Source: JANYHH01 sp965249745 (GTDB lineage: Bacteria > Deinococcota > Deinococci > Deinococcales > JAAFIG01). Taken from it: 64,000 bases of DNA. The notes under the pieces are model-generated. The model had not been told where the DNA came from. It worked only from the letters and a program-made list of their open reading frames with translations, and did not search any database. The stretch spans positions 3,162,001 through 3,226,000 of the forward strand of contig OZ252252.1 in NCBI GenBank assembly GCA_965249745.1. The letters run 5' to 3'. Positions 33,820 to 43,193 of the stretch are shown piece by piece (position 1 is the stretch's first letter; each line of letters starts with the position of its first letter). Position numbers and translations under genes: made by a program.

Positions 33820-35298
33820 CTACTGCTCCCGAGCGAACTGCACAATCCACTCTGGGAGCGGGTTGGCTCTGGCGGCCAGCACGTCCAGGTGCGTGTACCC
33901 CGGCAGGTCGCGTTTCTCAATCTCACGTCCCAATTTGCGCTCGAGCGGCTTGAAGGCGTCCCGGTTGGTGACGATGCCGCGACCGGCACGAATCGCCAGC
34001 ATCGGGAGGTTGGTCTCTGCCACGTGACGCAGCGGTAGGTCAGTCGCCCAGCTCGGAGCCTCGAGTCCAACGGCGTTCATATCCAGCGACAGGCGTTGCG
34101 GAAAGTACCACTCCTGGAAGTCGCCGCGATCCGAGTAGAACCTCTGCGCGAAATCCAGCGGGTCCGTCACCTCTTTGGGGTCGTCCTGCGCGGGCGTCTG
34201 CCATTCGACGCGGCGGCTGCCCGGTGCGACGCCGGTCACCTCGAGGGTACGCAGTCCTGGCAGTCCCGCCAGCAGCACCGCCAGTCCGTTGATGGCGACC
34301 TGCGCGTTCAGGGCGCGACCGGCTGAAACGCTAAAGATGCTTATCGGGGCGTAATCGTCGTCGCCCGTGACCATGCCCGCCGCGAGGTTACTGGCGGGGA
34401 ACGCGACCAGCCCGCCGGGACTGTCGCCGTTCGGATCAAAGGCCGCCAACAGCGCGGCGGCGCTCAGCTTAGATAGCCCGGCCGGTCCCAACCCGAGCGC
34501 GTCGAAGTACGGCGTGACCTCACCGCTCTCTAAGGCACGCTTGCCGGGGCTGAGAATGCCGAAGGGTCCGGGTTGGCCGTTCAGGTATTGCGCCTCAGAA
34601 ACGGGACTCCCGCCCGAGGTACTGCCCGCCACGCCGTCCAGCAGGATCAAACCGTCCACATCCCTGTAGCCGGGCGTCCCGGCAAAATCCCAGCCCGCGT
34701 ACAAAGAGACCAGCGCCGCACCCAAACTGTGCCCACCCAGCACGACGCGCGCCCCGTATCCATGCGCCAACTGAATCACGCGCCGCAAGTCTTCCAAATG
34801 CGTCTGCAAGCCCCAGTAGCCCATGAACTTCACGTCGCCAGCGCCCAGCGGCTTGAACCCACCCGGTTTCTCGAGATCACGGATGTGATATTGCCACGCA
34901 CCGAACAGGTTCTTGGTGCGATACGCCTCGTCCAGCAGACGGTGATCCTCCAGGGCGTTACTGCGCCGATCAACTGCCCAGACCTCGAGCGAGCTGTCCC
35001 TGGAGACGACCCCTCTAGCTAGGCGGTCGAAGTTGGCGACACCGCCCAGAAAGCCGGGCATCAGCACCACGACGGCTTTCGCCTTGCCATCGTGCGGCAG
35101 GCTGTAGCGCACGAAGTACGCCTTGTTGAGCGCCTCCGGCGTGTGGGGTTCCGAGAAACCGGGAATCTCTACGCGCTCCGCGTTCACCCGCTCCAAGGCG
35201 AGCGGATCGGGTACGGCGACCACGGGCGATTTCACGCCCGGAGCGCAGGATGAGAGCAGCAATCCCAGCAGCAGGCTCAAAAGGAAGAAGGGCTTCAC
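33820..35298 (-). CDS. alpha/beta-hydrolase lipoprotein
   Basis: A 492-residue exported protein. The signal peptide ends in the lipobox LSSC (Cys18). An alpha/beta-hydrolase fold follows: VVVLMPGFLGG near 80, the nucleophile elbow GGHSLGAA (Ser near 190) and a likely catalytic His in the C-terminal PGYTHLDVL. It should cleave an ester or amide at the cell surface; the substrate is unknown. The start is GTG, 6 bases after TAAGCT. Confidence 0.85.
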   Translation of the reverse strand: MKPFFLLSLLLGLLLSSCAPGVKSPVVAVPDPLALERVNAERVEIPGFSEPHTPEALNKAYFVRYSLPHDGKAKAVVVLMPGFLGGVANFDRLARGVVSRDSSLEVWAVDRRSNALEDHRLLDEAYRTKNLFGAWQYHIRDLEKPGGFKPLGAGDVKFMGYWGLQTHLEDLRRVIQLAHGYGARVVLGGHSLGAALVSLYAGWDFAGTPGYRDVDGLILLDGVAGSTSGGSPVSEAQYLNGQPGPFGILSPGKRALESGEVTPYFDALGLGPAGLSKLSAAALLAAFDPNGDSPGGLVAFPASNLAAGMVTGDDDYAPISIFSVSAGRALNAQVAINGLAVLLAGLPGLRTLEVTGVAPGSRRVEWQTPAQDDPKEVTDPLDFAQRFYSDRGDFQEWYFPQRLSLDMNAVGLEAPSWATDLPLRHVAETNLPMLAIRAGRGIVTNRDAFKPLERKLGREIEKRDLPGYTHLDVLAARANPLPEWIVQFAREQ

Positions 35299-35304
35299 CC
35301 GTGG

Positions 35305-35310
35305 AGCTTA
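35305..35310 (-). promoter_or_regulatory. leaderless -10 box of the hydrolase gene
   Basis: TAAGCT, minus strand, 6 bases before the GTG at 35298. Confidence 0.55.
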
Positions 35311-35361
35311 CGGGTTGCGGGTGGGCGGCTTACAGGGTTGCGGCACGGTTGGGATGATAGG

Positions 35362-35955
35362 TCAAGCGGGTCGCTTCGCCGGACGCAAGTTCTTCACCAG
35401 CACCGCCACGATGGTGACAACAACAGCCAACCCGAGTGGAATCCCCAACAGCAGCGTTAGCAAGGTGGACAACCGACCGACCTCCGGGTTCGGCGGCGTC
35501 AGCGGGAAACGACCCAGACCGACGGACTTTCCGACACCCAACAGGTATTGCCCCTCGAGCGGTTGATGCTTCGTCATCAGTTTGATTGAGAGGTTCCAGC
35601 TTCCCTCGGACAGGTTCAGCGTGCCACGAAAACTCGAGGGATCGGTGCGACTCAGCTCCGCCTTGATCGTGCGACCGCGTTCCAGTTCGTCCCCAATGGC
35701 ACTCACCTCGAGACTATCCACCGCTAACGGCTTTTGACCATCGGCGGCGAAGGCGTGCAGGACTAACGCGCCACCGTCAGGATCGAACTCGTATTGCAGG
35801 ATGCCGCGCCGCAAGACCTTTACATCACTGTTGACATTTTCAGCCGGAGCTACCGTTGACGATGCGACCGGAACCGGCGGCGCGTCGTTCGCCGCATTGC
35901 CCACTCTAGCCATACTCAACAGCAACAATCCAAGCAGTAACCCTCGAGACCACAT
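35362..35955 (-). CDS. exported, membrane-anchored protein of unknown function
   Basis: A 197-residue protein with a signal peptide (1-21), a beta-rich external domain (about 45-150) and one C-terminal transmembrane helix (about 160-185, LLTLLLGIPLGLAVVVTIVAVLV) with a basic tail, so it is anchored facing outward. The fold loosely resembles FixH/YtkA-type domains, but no motif fixes it. The ATG lies 7 bases after TAAAAT. It stands between phoH and the hydrolase, all leftward, but phoH has its own terminator. Confidence 0.7.
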   Translation of the reverse strand: MWSRGLLLGLLLLSMARVGNAANDAPPVPVASSTVAPAENVNSDVKVLRRGILQYEFDPDGGALVLHAFAADGQKPLAVDSLEVSAIGDELERGRTIKAELSRTDPSSFRGTLNLSEGSWNLSIKLMTKHQPLEGQYLLGVGKSVGLGRFPLTPPNPEVGRLSTLLTLLLGIPLGLAVVVTIVAVLVKNLRPAKRPA

Positions 35956-35962
35956 GACCGGA

Positions 35963-35968
35963 ATTTTA
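35963..35968 (-). promoter_or_regulatory. leaderless -10 box
   Basis: TAAAAT, minus strand, 7 bases before the ATG at 35955. Confidence 0.6.
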
Positions 35969-35984
35969 CCGAGTCACCGCCAGG

Positions 35985-36016
35985 CAAAAGCCCTCGAGAC
36001 TGAACGCTCGAGGGCT
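35985..36016 (-). terminator. phoH terminator with CTCGAG in both arms
   Basis: Stem AGCCCTCGAG/CTCGAGGGCT (35989-35998, 36007-36016) with an 8-base loop; read leftwards it is followed by TTTT. Confidence 0.8.
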
Positions 36017-36030
36017 GCAAGAAGCGTGGT

Positions 36031-37020
36031 TTACTCGCGAGGTGAGTCGAGTTGATCGTAGGCGCGCACGATTCGCCCGACGAGCGGGTGACGCACCACG
36101 TCGGATTCGGTGAAGTACACGAAGTTGATCCCTTCGATGTCCTGCAAGATGCGGCGCGCCTCACTCAGGCCGGATTTGACCGATTTCGGCAGGTCCACCT
36201 GGGTGATGTCACCGGTCACGACGACCTTGGAGCTGAAACCCAGACGCGTCAAGAACATCTTCATCTGCTCGGGCGTGGTGTTCTGCGCCTCGTCCAGGAT
36301 GATGAAGGCGTCATTCAGGGTACGCCCGCGCATGAAGGCTAGCGGGGCAACTTCGATGGCCCCGGACGATAGATAACTCTCGAAGCGGTCCGCGTCAATC
36401 ATGTCGAACAGCGCGTCGTAGAGAGGGCGCAGGTACGGGTCAATCTTGGCCTGTAGGTCGCCCGGCAGGAACCCCAAGCGTTCGCCCGCCTCGACCGCCG
36501 GTCGGGTCAGGATAATGCGTTTGACGCGCTTGGCTTTGAAGGCCGCGACCGCCATCGCCACCGCCAGGTACGACTTGCCCGTACCCGCCGGTCCAATCCC
36601 GAAAGTGATATCAGAGGAATTGATCGCCTCGAGGTAAAGTTTTTGCCCTTTGGTTTTTGGGCGCAACCGACGCGGCAATTCCAGATCGCGGGTCGCGGGC
36701 GCTTCGACGAAAATGCTTTCGGTCCCGTTCTGAGATAATTCCAGACCGCGCTCGACCTCTTCGATGCCGACATCGCCACCCTGACGATAAATGGCTAGCA
36801 AGTCTCGCAGCAAGTTCTCAGCCTTTTCGACATCCGCCTTGTCACCCTCAATGCGGATGCTGTCACCGCGCGCCAGGATGCGGGCGGATAATTTTTCTTT
36901 CAATCGTTTCAGGTTGCGGTCGCCCTCACCGAACACGGCGATGGCCTCGTCCTGGCTTTGCAAACGGATGGTCGCGGCGGAAAGCGTGTTCTCGATGATC
37001 GTGTCCTTTCGGGCATTCAT
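36031..37020 (-). CDS. phoH: PhoH family ATPase
   Basis: A 329-residue protein with an N-terminal KH-like RNA-binding segment (about 20-95, IRLQSQDEAIAVFGEGDRNLKRLKEKL) and the PhoH P-loop domain: Walker A GPAGTGKSYLA at about 142-152, ILTRPAVEAGERLGFLPGD and Walker B AFIILDEAQNTTPEQ. Proteins of this type are linked with YbeY and RNA processing, but ybeY is not next to it here. A TAGGCT box lies 10 bases before the ATG. Confidence 0.92.
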   Translation of the reverse strand: MNARKDTIIENTLSAATIRLQSQDEAIAVFGEGDRNLKRLKEKLSARILARGDSIRIEGDKADVEKAENLLRDLLAIYRQGGDVGIEEVERGLELSQNGTESIFVEAPATRDLELPRRLRPKTKGQKLYLEAINSSDITFGIGPAGTGKSYLAVAMAVAAFKAKRVKRIILTRPAVEAGERLGFLPGDLQAKIDPYLRPLYDALFDMIDADRFESYLSSGAIEVAPLAFMRGRTLNDAFIILDEAQNTTPEQMKMFLTRLGFSSKVVVTGDITQVDLPKSVKSGLSEARRILQDIEGINFVYFTESDVVRHPLVGRIVRAYDQLDSPRE

Positions 37021-37389
37021 GCCTGACCTCAGCCTACCGCGCTTCTGAACACTCGAGTAGGGGACAAAGGCTTAATTCGGGCAGGCGAAACAGCCTGCGC
37101 GTGAGGGTCACATATCCAACATGCGCGATGAAACTCGAGGGCTGGCAGGCTCGCGTGATGGGTTCGGCAAGGTCTCACTAAGCTCGAGACCGCGTAGACG
37201 CTTTGAGTCACCGCACGGAAAAACACCTTAAAGAGGCTTGCGTCGCCAAGTCTGACAGCGGGTTCTCAATCTTCTCGACAGCCGCGAGGTTTAGCGCACC
37301 CACAGAAAACTCGAGTTGAAGCCCGTATTTATTTGGACGGAGCATTTCGCCCGCCCACCAACTTAGTCTCTCGAGGATCATGTCCGTGA
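37021..37389. other. intergenic region upstream of phoH
   Basis: About 370 bases with five CTCGAG copies and no gene, RNA or repeat that I could recognise. Confidence 0.4.
37031..37036 (-). promoter_or_regulatory. -10 box of phoH
   Basis: TAGGCT, minus strand, 10 bases before the ATG at 37020, with a purine-rich GAGGTCAGG between. Confidence 0.45.
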
Positions 37390-38157
37390 CTACCGTCTCG
37401 AGCGTGGCTTCCCCAAAATTTCCGCCCAGATAATCCCCTGCGCCGCGTTGCGTGGGTCCACTAGGCTGCTGGCGAAACTGCGGCCCCCCGCTCGAGGGGT
37501 CGTCCCAATCCCCCGCACCGCGTTAACATCGTCGGGCTTGCTGATGAGCGCGATATTGCCACCGGGGTCCACAGCTCGAGCGCTGTAATTGGCGGCGGTA
37601 CTCGGTTCGGACGGCAGGCGTTGGGCTTGCTGTCGCTGACTGTACCCGAGCGTGTTCGGCATGGTGTCGCGCTCCAGGGTTTCCTGGCGACTGGTGTCTA
37701 GGTACACCTCGATCTGCGATTCAATCGGTTTCGCTGCGGCCCTGGGCGGCGGGCGCGGTGTGTTCTTTGGCGGGACCGATTTGGCGGGCGCACTGCTGGC
37801 AGTTGGAGCGCGACCCATTTTCTGCGCCAGTTGCCGTCGCAGTTCCACCTGTGGGTCGGGATTGGCGGCTCCCTGGCCCTTCATCCCAAGGGCCGCGAAG
37901 ATCTCGGCCTGCAAGTCTTTTAGCTCAGCCTGAGACGCCTGCCCCTGACGGACGGGCGGTGTGGAGCTTGATGTTTGCTGGCGCGCCCGTTCTAGCGCGG
38001 CCCGTTGGCGTTCGGTTTCCGCCTCGCGTTGCGCCTTCTGCTGGGCGGCGCGGCCGCCTCCCGTCAAGAGGTTAAAGACGGTGCTGAGCAGTACCAATCC
38101 GATCACGACGATCTCGAGGTGGCTAAACAAAAAGCTGATGAGCTGATTGACGGTCAC
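37390..38157 (-). CDS. single-pass membrane protein of unknown function
   Basis: A 255-residue protein. An N-terminal transmembrane helix (about 5-31, LISFLFSHLEIVVIGLVLLSTVFNLL) is followed by a charged coiled-coil stretch (38-62), a Pro/Ala-rich linker (110-140) and a C-terminal conserved-looking part ending RNAAQGIIWAEILGKPRSRR, a segment typical of small YMGG-like or Chlamy-type proteins that are otherwise unknown. The GTG start overlaps the stop of the 70-residue gene as GTGA. It is the last gene of the nfeD-floA cluster, which implies a role at flotillin-containing membrane sites. Confidence 0.7.
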   Translation of the reverse strand: MTVNQLISFLFSHLEIVVIGLVLLSTVFNLLTGGGRAAQQKAQREAETERQRAALERARQQTSSSTPPVRQGQASQAELKDLQAEIFAALGMKGQGAANPDPQVELRRQLAQKMGRAPTASSAPAKSVPPKNTPRPPPRAAAKPIESQIEVYLDTSRQETLERDTMPNTLGYSQRQQAQRLPSEPSTAANYSARAVDPGGNIALISKPDDVNAVRGIGTTPRAGGRSFASSLVDPRNAAQGIIWAEILGKPRSRR

Positions 38158-38366
38158 GGTCGCCCCCAGCGTTTGCTGCGCCGCTCGGCACTCTTGGTAC
38201 GCTCATCAGCCTCTGAACGTTTCTGCTCCAAGAACCCCCGGCTCCAGTTTTTATTGTTCTCGCGCTCGAGCTGCTCGTCCACCATGACATTTAGCAGTGC
38301 CTGTCCGAACCAGCGGCTCGGAAACCAGAGAATCGCTCGAAGTACCCGCAGAATGATCTCAAGCAT
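38154..38366 (-). CDS. small membrane-associated protein of unknown function
   Basis: A 70-residue protein with a hydrophobic N-terminus (about 1-30, MLEIILRVLRAILWFPSRWFGQALLNVMV) and a strongly charged helical tail rich in Arg, Glu and Lys. GAGG precedes the ATG. It lies 9 bases after floA and overlaps the next gene by 4 bases, so it belongs to the floA operon. Family not recognised. Confidence 0.7.
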   Translation of the reverse strand: MLEIILRVLRAILWFPSRWFGQALLNVMVDEQLERENNKNWSRGFLEQKRSEADERTKSAERRSKRWGRP

Positions 38367-38375
38367 CGTCAGACC

Positions 38376-39353
38376 TCAGCGGTTCGTGTCGCGCTTGGCG
38401 CTGTCGGAAATCGCGCCGCGCATACTCGTGTCGGCTTGCACGTTCTGCATGTTGTAGTAATCCATAACCCCGAGCCTGCCGCCCTTGAAGGCTTCCGCGA
38501 GCGCCAGCGGAACCTGGGCTTCGGCCTCGACGACCTTGGCGCGCATCTCTTGGACGCGGGCCTGCATCTCCTGTTCCACGGCGACCGCCATCGCGCGGCG
38601 CTCTTCGGCTTTGGCTTGCGCGATGCGCTTGTCGGCTTCCGCCTGATCGGTGCGGAGCTGAGCGCCAATGTTCTTGCCGACATCTACCTCAGCCACGTCA
38701 ATGGACAGAATCTCAAACGCGGTTCCGGCGTCCAAGCCTTTGGCCAGCGTCGTCTTGGAGATCACGTCCGGCTGCTCCAAAACCTGCTTGTGGTCGGCCG
38801 CCGCACCGATCGCGGCCACGATGCCCTCGCCGACTCGAGCGATAATCGTTTCCTCGCCCGCGCCGCCGACAAGGCGGTCAATCTTGACGCGCACCGTGAT
38901 CCGGGCGGTCGCCAGGAGCTGAATCCCGTCCTGCGCCATACCAGTGACCATCGGGGTCTGAATGACTTTCGGGTTGACCGAGACGCGCACCGCGTCCAGC
39001 ACGTCGCGTCCCGCGAGGTCAATCGCGGTCGCCTGCACGAAATTCAGCGGGATGCTGGCCTTGTCCGCCGCGATCAGCGCGTCCACGACCTTATCCACGT
39101 TTCCGCCCGCCAGAAAGTGCGCCTCCAAATTCCCGACCGTGACATCGCGCAGACCAGCTTTGCGCGCCTTGATCAACGGGTAAATGATTCGAGACGGCGA
39201 GACGCGCCGCAAGCGCATCCCGATCAGGGAGAACATGCCAACCGGAGCGCCCGAGGCCATGGCGCTGATCCACAAGCCCGTCGGGATGACACTGAACAAG
39301 ATAATGTACGCGACCACGATGATGACGCCGATCAAGATTAAACCTGTACTCAC
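38376..39353 (-). CDS. floA: flotillin-like protein FloA
   Basis: A 325-residue membrane scaffold protein. An N-terminal hairpin (about 4-27) anchors it, the PHB/SPFH domain covers about 40-220, and a Glu/Ala-rich coiled coil (about 235-300, QAEADKRIAQAKAEERRAMAVAVEQEMQ) supports oligomers. FloA organises membrane microdomains together with NfeD-type proteins, one of which lies just upstream. The GTG start has AGGAGG 7 bases before it. Confidence 0.93.
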   Translation of the reverse strand: MSTGLILIGVIIVVAYIILFSVIPTGLWISAMASGAPVGMFSLIGMRLRRVSPSRIIYPLIKARKAGLRDVTVGNLEAHFLAGGNVDKVVDALIAADKASIPLNFVQATAIDLAGRDVLDAVRVSVNPKVIQTPMVTGMAQDGIQLLATARITVRVKIDRLVGGAGEETIIARVGEGIVAAIGAAADHKQVLEQPDVISKTTLAKGLDAGTAFEILSIDVAEVDVGKNIGAQLRTDQAEADKRIAQAKAEERRAMAVAVEQEMQARVQEMRAKVVEAEAQVPLALAEAFKGGRLGVMDYYNMQNVQADTSMRGAISDSAKRDTNR

Positions 39354-39456
39354 AATGTAGCCTCCTGAGAAAGTCTAGCCCGGAATTGAATCGCAACCTC
39401 GAGACAGCCTCGAGCGACTGCGTGGACGGCGTGCAGATGGGTTGTTCACGAGTTGT

Positions 39457-40797
39457 TCAACCTCGAGATTTGACCAGAATCCGTCGCCCCTCGGCGCGGA
39501 TGACCTCTAAGTTCGTGCCCGCCTTGATGTACTCGCCGTCGGAAACGACATCCATGCGTTCGCCCTCAATTGTGGCGACCCCGGCCGGGCGCAAGTCTGA
39601 GACCGCAACCCCATACCGCCCGACGAGACTCGAGGGGCTGGTGCTGAACGCATCGGCGGGTCCGACGCTGGCTAAGTTCCCTTCAAGGTTATTGCTGAGA
39701 ATAAAGCGGCTCCCGAAGCGGCTCTGCGGCAACAGCCACAACACCAGCGCCACGCCGATGCCACCCGCGACCGCCGCCGTGCCCGCGACCGTGCCGAAGT
39801 TGTCGCCGAATTGCAGGTAGACGCTCGCCAAGATGCACGCGACACCCAAGAGCGCGACAATCGTCGTTCCAGGGATCAAAATCAGCTCCGCCACGATCAG
39901 CAAGACTCCCGCCAGCAGCAGCACAAACGCGACGCTCGAGCCGTTGCCGGTCAGTAAACTTCCCAGGAAGTACATCGCCAGCGCGACCGCGCCAATGATG
40001 CCGGGCAGCGCCACGCCAGGGTGGAAGAGTTCGATCAGAATACCAATAATGCCAATCGCCAGCAGCAATCCCGCCACAATCGGTTGATTGAAGAACCCGC
40101 CGATCTGCTGCGCGGGCGTCAGTTCCAAACGCTGGAGCGTGATGTTGGCGAAACCCGCCTGGCGCACGCCGTCCTCGATGGTTTTGGTTTCAAAATCCGC
40201 GATCTTGTATTTCACGGCGTCCGGCGCGGTCAGCGTCAGAATCTCACCCTTTTCCTTCAACCCTGGAATCACCTTGTTCGGGTTGACCATGCCCTCGGCG
40301 GCGTCCGCGTTGCGCCCCCTCGTCGTGGCAACGCTGCGAAACTTCGTGCGGACGGCGCTGTTAATTTTTTCGCCGACCGTGCCCGGAATCGCCGTGCCAT
40401 CCCCGGAGATCGGTAGCGCCGCGCCAATTTCCGAACCTGGAATCATGCCGACCTGCTCGGCGCTGATCGCCAAGAGCGCTCCGGCGCTGAACGCGTTCTT
40501 GACGATCGCAACTGTCGGCACGCTCGAGGTGACAATCGCGTCCGACATGGCAATCGCGCTATCCAACCGCCCACCCGGCGTATCAATGTCCAGCACGATC
40601 AACGGGCGCTGCTCCGATTGCGCCTGCTCCAATTGCTTCAGCACGATCTGCCGCATTGATTCATCAATCTCGCCTTTGATGGCGATGATGACCCCAGGTT
40701 TGCTGGCCGCAGGCGGCGTCGTGGTTCCCTGACCGAGCGCCAGGCCAGCCAGCCCCAGCAGCATCAACGCCGCAGACAGGACACGGAAAGGTTTCAT
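39457..40797 (-). CDS. nfeD: NfeD family membrane-bound serine protease
   Basis: A 446-residue protein: signal peptide (1-23), ClpP-class protease domain (about 35-230) with the catalytic Ser in NAFSAGALLAISA, four to five membrane helices (about 240-355) and a C-terminal NfeD OB-fold (about 380-446). NfeD partners flotillins, and floA follows 103 bases downstream. The ATG at 40797 is 6 bases after TACAAT; the in-frame extension to 40968 has no signal peptide and is rejected. Confidence 0.92.
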   Translation of the reverse strand: MKPFRVLSAALMLLGLAGLALGQGTTTPPAASKPGVIIAIKGEIDESMRQIVLKQLEQAQSEQRPLIVLDIDTPGGRLDSAIAMSDAIVTSSVPTVAIVKNAFSAGALLAISAEQVGMIPGSEIGAALPISGDGTAIPGTVGEKINSAVRTKFRSVATTRGRNADAAEGMVNPNKVIPGLKEKGEILTLTAPDAVKYKIADFETKTIEDGVRQAGFANITLQRLELTPAQQIGGFFNQPIVAGLLLAIGIIGILIELFHPGVALPGIIGAVALAMYFLGSLLTGNGSSVAFVLLLAGVLLIVAELILIPGTTIVALLGVACILASVYLQFGDNFGTVAGTAAVAGGIGVALVLWLLPQSRFGSRFILSNNLEGNLASVGPADAFSTSPSSLVGRYGVAVSDLRPAGVATIEGERMDVVSDGEYIKAGTNLEVIRAEGRRILVKSRG

Positions 40798-40803
40798 GAC
40801 AGC

Positions 40804-40809
40804 ATTGTA
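40804..40809 (-). promoter_or_regulatory. leaderless -10 box of nfeD
   Basis: TACAAT, minus strand, 6 bases before the ATG at 40797. Confidence 0.6.
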
Positions 40810-41186
40810 CGCGCTCGAGTGACAGGACGTTCCCGCTCGAGACACGATTTCTTTGGGGAGGGATTGACCAACCACAGCCATCTCGAGCCTGCTGTGTCGT
40901 GCTGCCTCTCTCCATGAGAGAGGTCCTCGCTTCAGCGAGGGGCGAGAGGAGCGTTGTGCCCTGCACACAGAGAGATAGGACGCGGAGCGAGCTGCCCTTG
41001 ACCTTCGTCTCGAGAAATATTGCTTGGAATGTCTCGAGCAGCGGCGTTGGTGGCCAGGCGTAGCAAACCCCTACGACAACCGGGGTGAATAAAGCGATCT
41101 CGAGACCACCGCAGGCATCACCAAGATGCTCGGCTCAACCTCTTCGCTCAGCCGTTCTGCTCATGCGTTCCACGCACCCGACCCGA

Positions 41187-41192
41187 TACAAT
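41187..41192 (+). promoter_or_regulatory. leaderless -10 box of the AlkZ-like gene
   Basis: TACAAT 7 bases before the GTG at 41200. Confidence 0.6.
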
Positions 41193-41199
41193 TCCGCCA

Positions 41200-42288
41200 G
41201 TGACCAGTCTCGAGGCGATCCGGGTGTACAGCGTGAGTCGTTCCCTGTGGCGCGAGCAGGAGTTGGAGAAAGCGATTGCCCGGCTGGGGTTCGTGCAGGC
41301 CGATCCGATTCGCGCTCCGGCGCGGGCGCAAGACCTGATTCTGCGCCCCAGAGTTCAGGGGTACAAGGCGGGCGATCTCGAGCGGCGGTATTCAACTTTG
41401 GCGGTCGAAGAGGATTTCTTCGTCAATTACGGCTTCGTATCCCGTGCCACGCAACACCTGATGCATCCGCGCCGCCTGGAACGGGCGTTGAAGATTGAAC
41501 TCGAGGTTCCGGGGCTGACGGAGCGGGTGCTGGAGTTCGTGCAGCAGAACGGCGCGACCCATCCGAAGCAATTGGAGCAACAGTTTGGGAAGCAGCGCAG
41601 CGGCAACCCCTGGGGCGGGACTTCACAGGCGACGACGCGGGTGTTAGATGGCTTGCATTACCGGGGCAAGTTGCGCGTCTCGCGGCGGGATAACGGCATC
41701 AAGGTCTACGAACCCGCCGCGCACCTCGAGGGATTTTTGGCAGCACCGCTGTCAGACCTGGAGATGACTCGAGGTTTGGTGCATCTGATCGTCAACCTGT
41801 ATGCGCCGTTGCCACTGCCAAGCCTGGGGCATCTGACGAGCCTAATGGGATACGGCAGTCCGCACCTGCGGCAGGTGGTGAAGTCTGAACTGAAACGCAT
41901 CGTCGCAGACGAGATGAAGACCGTCAAGCTCGAGGGGACGACCTTCGTCTATCCCATCAACGAACCCTTTGACGGTGATCTGGACGACCGTGTGCGGCTG
42001 CTCGCGCCGTTCGATCCGGTGGTTTGGGATCGGCGTCGGTTTGAACTGTTGCACGGCTGGGCGTACCGCTTCGAGGCGTACACGCCCGCCGCCAAGCGCA
42101 CGATCGGCTATTACGCGCTGCCGCTGCTCTGGCAGGGTCGTGCGATTGGCTGGGCGAATCTGAAAACCGTCGGCGGAACCCTCGAGACAGACTTGGGTTT
42201 CATCGGTGCGCCGCCAAAGTCCAAAGCCTTCAAACGGGCGCTTGAGGCGGAGCTTCAAGAGATGCGCGCCTTCCTGGGCTTAGCGTGA
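41200..42288 (+). CDS. AlkZ/YcaQ-like winged-helix DNA glycosylase
   Basis: A 362-residue HTH_42 family protein. The catalytic motif of the family, Gln-x-Asp, is seen in GFVQADPIRAPARAQD at about residue 31-33. Tandem winged-helix domains fill the middle and a beta-barrel-like C-terminus contains LLAPFDPVVWDRRRFELLHGW. Relatives unhook DNA interstrand crosslinks or remove alkylated bases. The GTG start follows a TACAAT box. It is coupled to an EamA transporter by a GTGA overlap; whether the two work together is unknown. Confidence 0.87.
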   Translation: MTSLEAIRVYSVSRSLWREQELEKAIARLGFVQADPIRAPARAQDLILRPRVQGYKAGDLERRYSTLAVEEDFFVNYGFVSRATQHLMHPRRLERALKIELEVPGLTERVLEFVQQNGATHPKQLEQQFGKQRSGNPWGGTSQATTRVLDGLHYRGKLRVSRRDNGIKVYEPAAHLEGFLAAPLSDLEMTRGLVHLIVNLYAPLPLPSLGHLTSLMGYGSPHLRQVVKSELKRIVADEMKTVKLEGTTFVYPINEPFDGDLDDRVRLLAPFDPVVWDRRRFELLHGWAYRFEAYTPAAKRTIGYYALPLLWQGRAIGWANLKTVGGTLETDLGFIGAPPKSKAFKRALEAELQEMRAFLGLA

Positions 42289-43154
42289 AGCTTGCCGCTC
42301 GAGGAACGTCCGAGAATCTGGGCGCGGCGTTCGCGCTGCTGTCTGCTCTGGGATTCGCCACGCTTGGACTATGGGGAAAATTCGCGCAGCAGCTCGGGTT
42401 GACCACGGAAAGCTTTTTGACCTTCCGCTTCGCGCTGGCGGCGGTCGTGTTGGTGGCCGTCGCCCCTCGAGCCTCGTCCGGTCGGGAGCGCCTGCGGCAA
42501 ATCGCCTTTGGGCTGGTCTACATCGTGCAGACGATGTTGTACTTCACGGCGCTGAAAACCGTTTCGGCGGGCGTCACGGCGCTGCTTCTCTACCTTGCAC
42601 CCGCCTTCGTGGTGCTGTACGAGTGGCTGCTCGGGGTGAGACCCAAAGCCATACAGCTCATTGGGCTGGGACTCGAGGGGCTGGGATTGGTCGTGATTGT
42701 GGGCTTGCCGGGCGCGAAGGACGGGGACGCGCTCGGCTTCCTGCTGGCGGTGCTCTCCGGCGCGTGCTACGCCGGATTCCTGGTCGCCTCCGGGCGACTA
42801 TTCCCGAAAGCCGACAGCCTGACCCTGACCGCCAACGCCGCCCTGGGGAGCGCCGCCGGATTTGTGATTCTGGGCCTCAGCACGGGCACGCTCCACCTTC
42901 CAAGTCAGCTCCTAGAATGGGGCGTGATCCTGGGCGCGGTCGTGTTCGCCACGCTGCTGGCGATTCCGCTGATGTTCCGCGCCATTCAGACTTTAGGCGC
43001 GACTGGGGCAAGTCTGCTCTTGACCCTCGAGCCGGTGTTCGTGGCATTCTTGGCGCTAGCGTTTCTGGGCGAGGCGTTGACGCCGAACAAGCTGATCGGC
43101 GGGGCGCTGATCCTGGCGGGGGCGTTGCTGGCACAGCGTAGAACCCGTCAGTGA
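42285..43154 (+). CDS. EamA (DMT) family transporter
   Basis: A 289-residue membrane protein with ten predicted helices in two EamA repeats (about 10-140 and 150-285). Residues such as GVTALLLYLAPAFVVLYEWLLG and GASLLLTLEPVFVAFLALAFLGE match the repeat ends. DMT proteins export metabolites or drugs; the substrate is unknown. The GTG start overlaps the upstream stop. Confidence 0.9.
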   Translation: MKLAARGTSENLGAAFALLSALGFATLGLWGKFAQQLGLTTESFLTFRFALAAVVLVAVAPRASSGRERLRQIAFGLVYIVQTMLYFTALKTVSAGVTALLLYLAPAFVVLYEWLLGVRPKAIQLIGLGLEGLGLVVIVGLPGAKDGDALGFLLAVLSGACYAGFLVASGRLFPKADSLTLTANAALGSAAGFVILGLSTGTLHLPSQLLEWGVILGAVVFATLLAIPLMFRAIQTLGATGASLLLTLEPVFVAFLALAFLGEALTPNKLIGGALILAGALLAQRRTRQ

Positions 43155-43193
43155 TTGGTGTTGGCTGGCCAATACCTCGAGAGAGATCACCGC

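Larger units (their letters stand above)
40798..41199. other. divergent intergenic region with paired hairpins
   Basis: About 400 bases between nfeD and the AlkZ-like gene. Two adjacent hairpins, CCTCTCTC-CAT-GAGAGAGG (40905-40923) and CCTCGC-TTCA-GCGAGG (40925-40940), resemble the short palindromic elements that recur in many bacterial genomes. Six CTCGAG copies; no gene. Confidence 0.5.
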
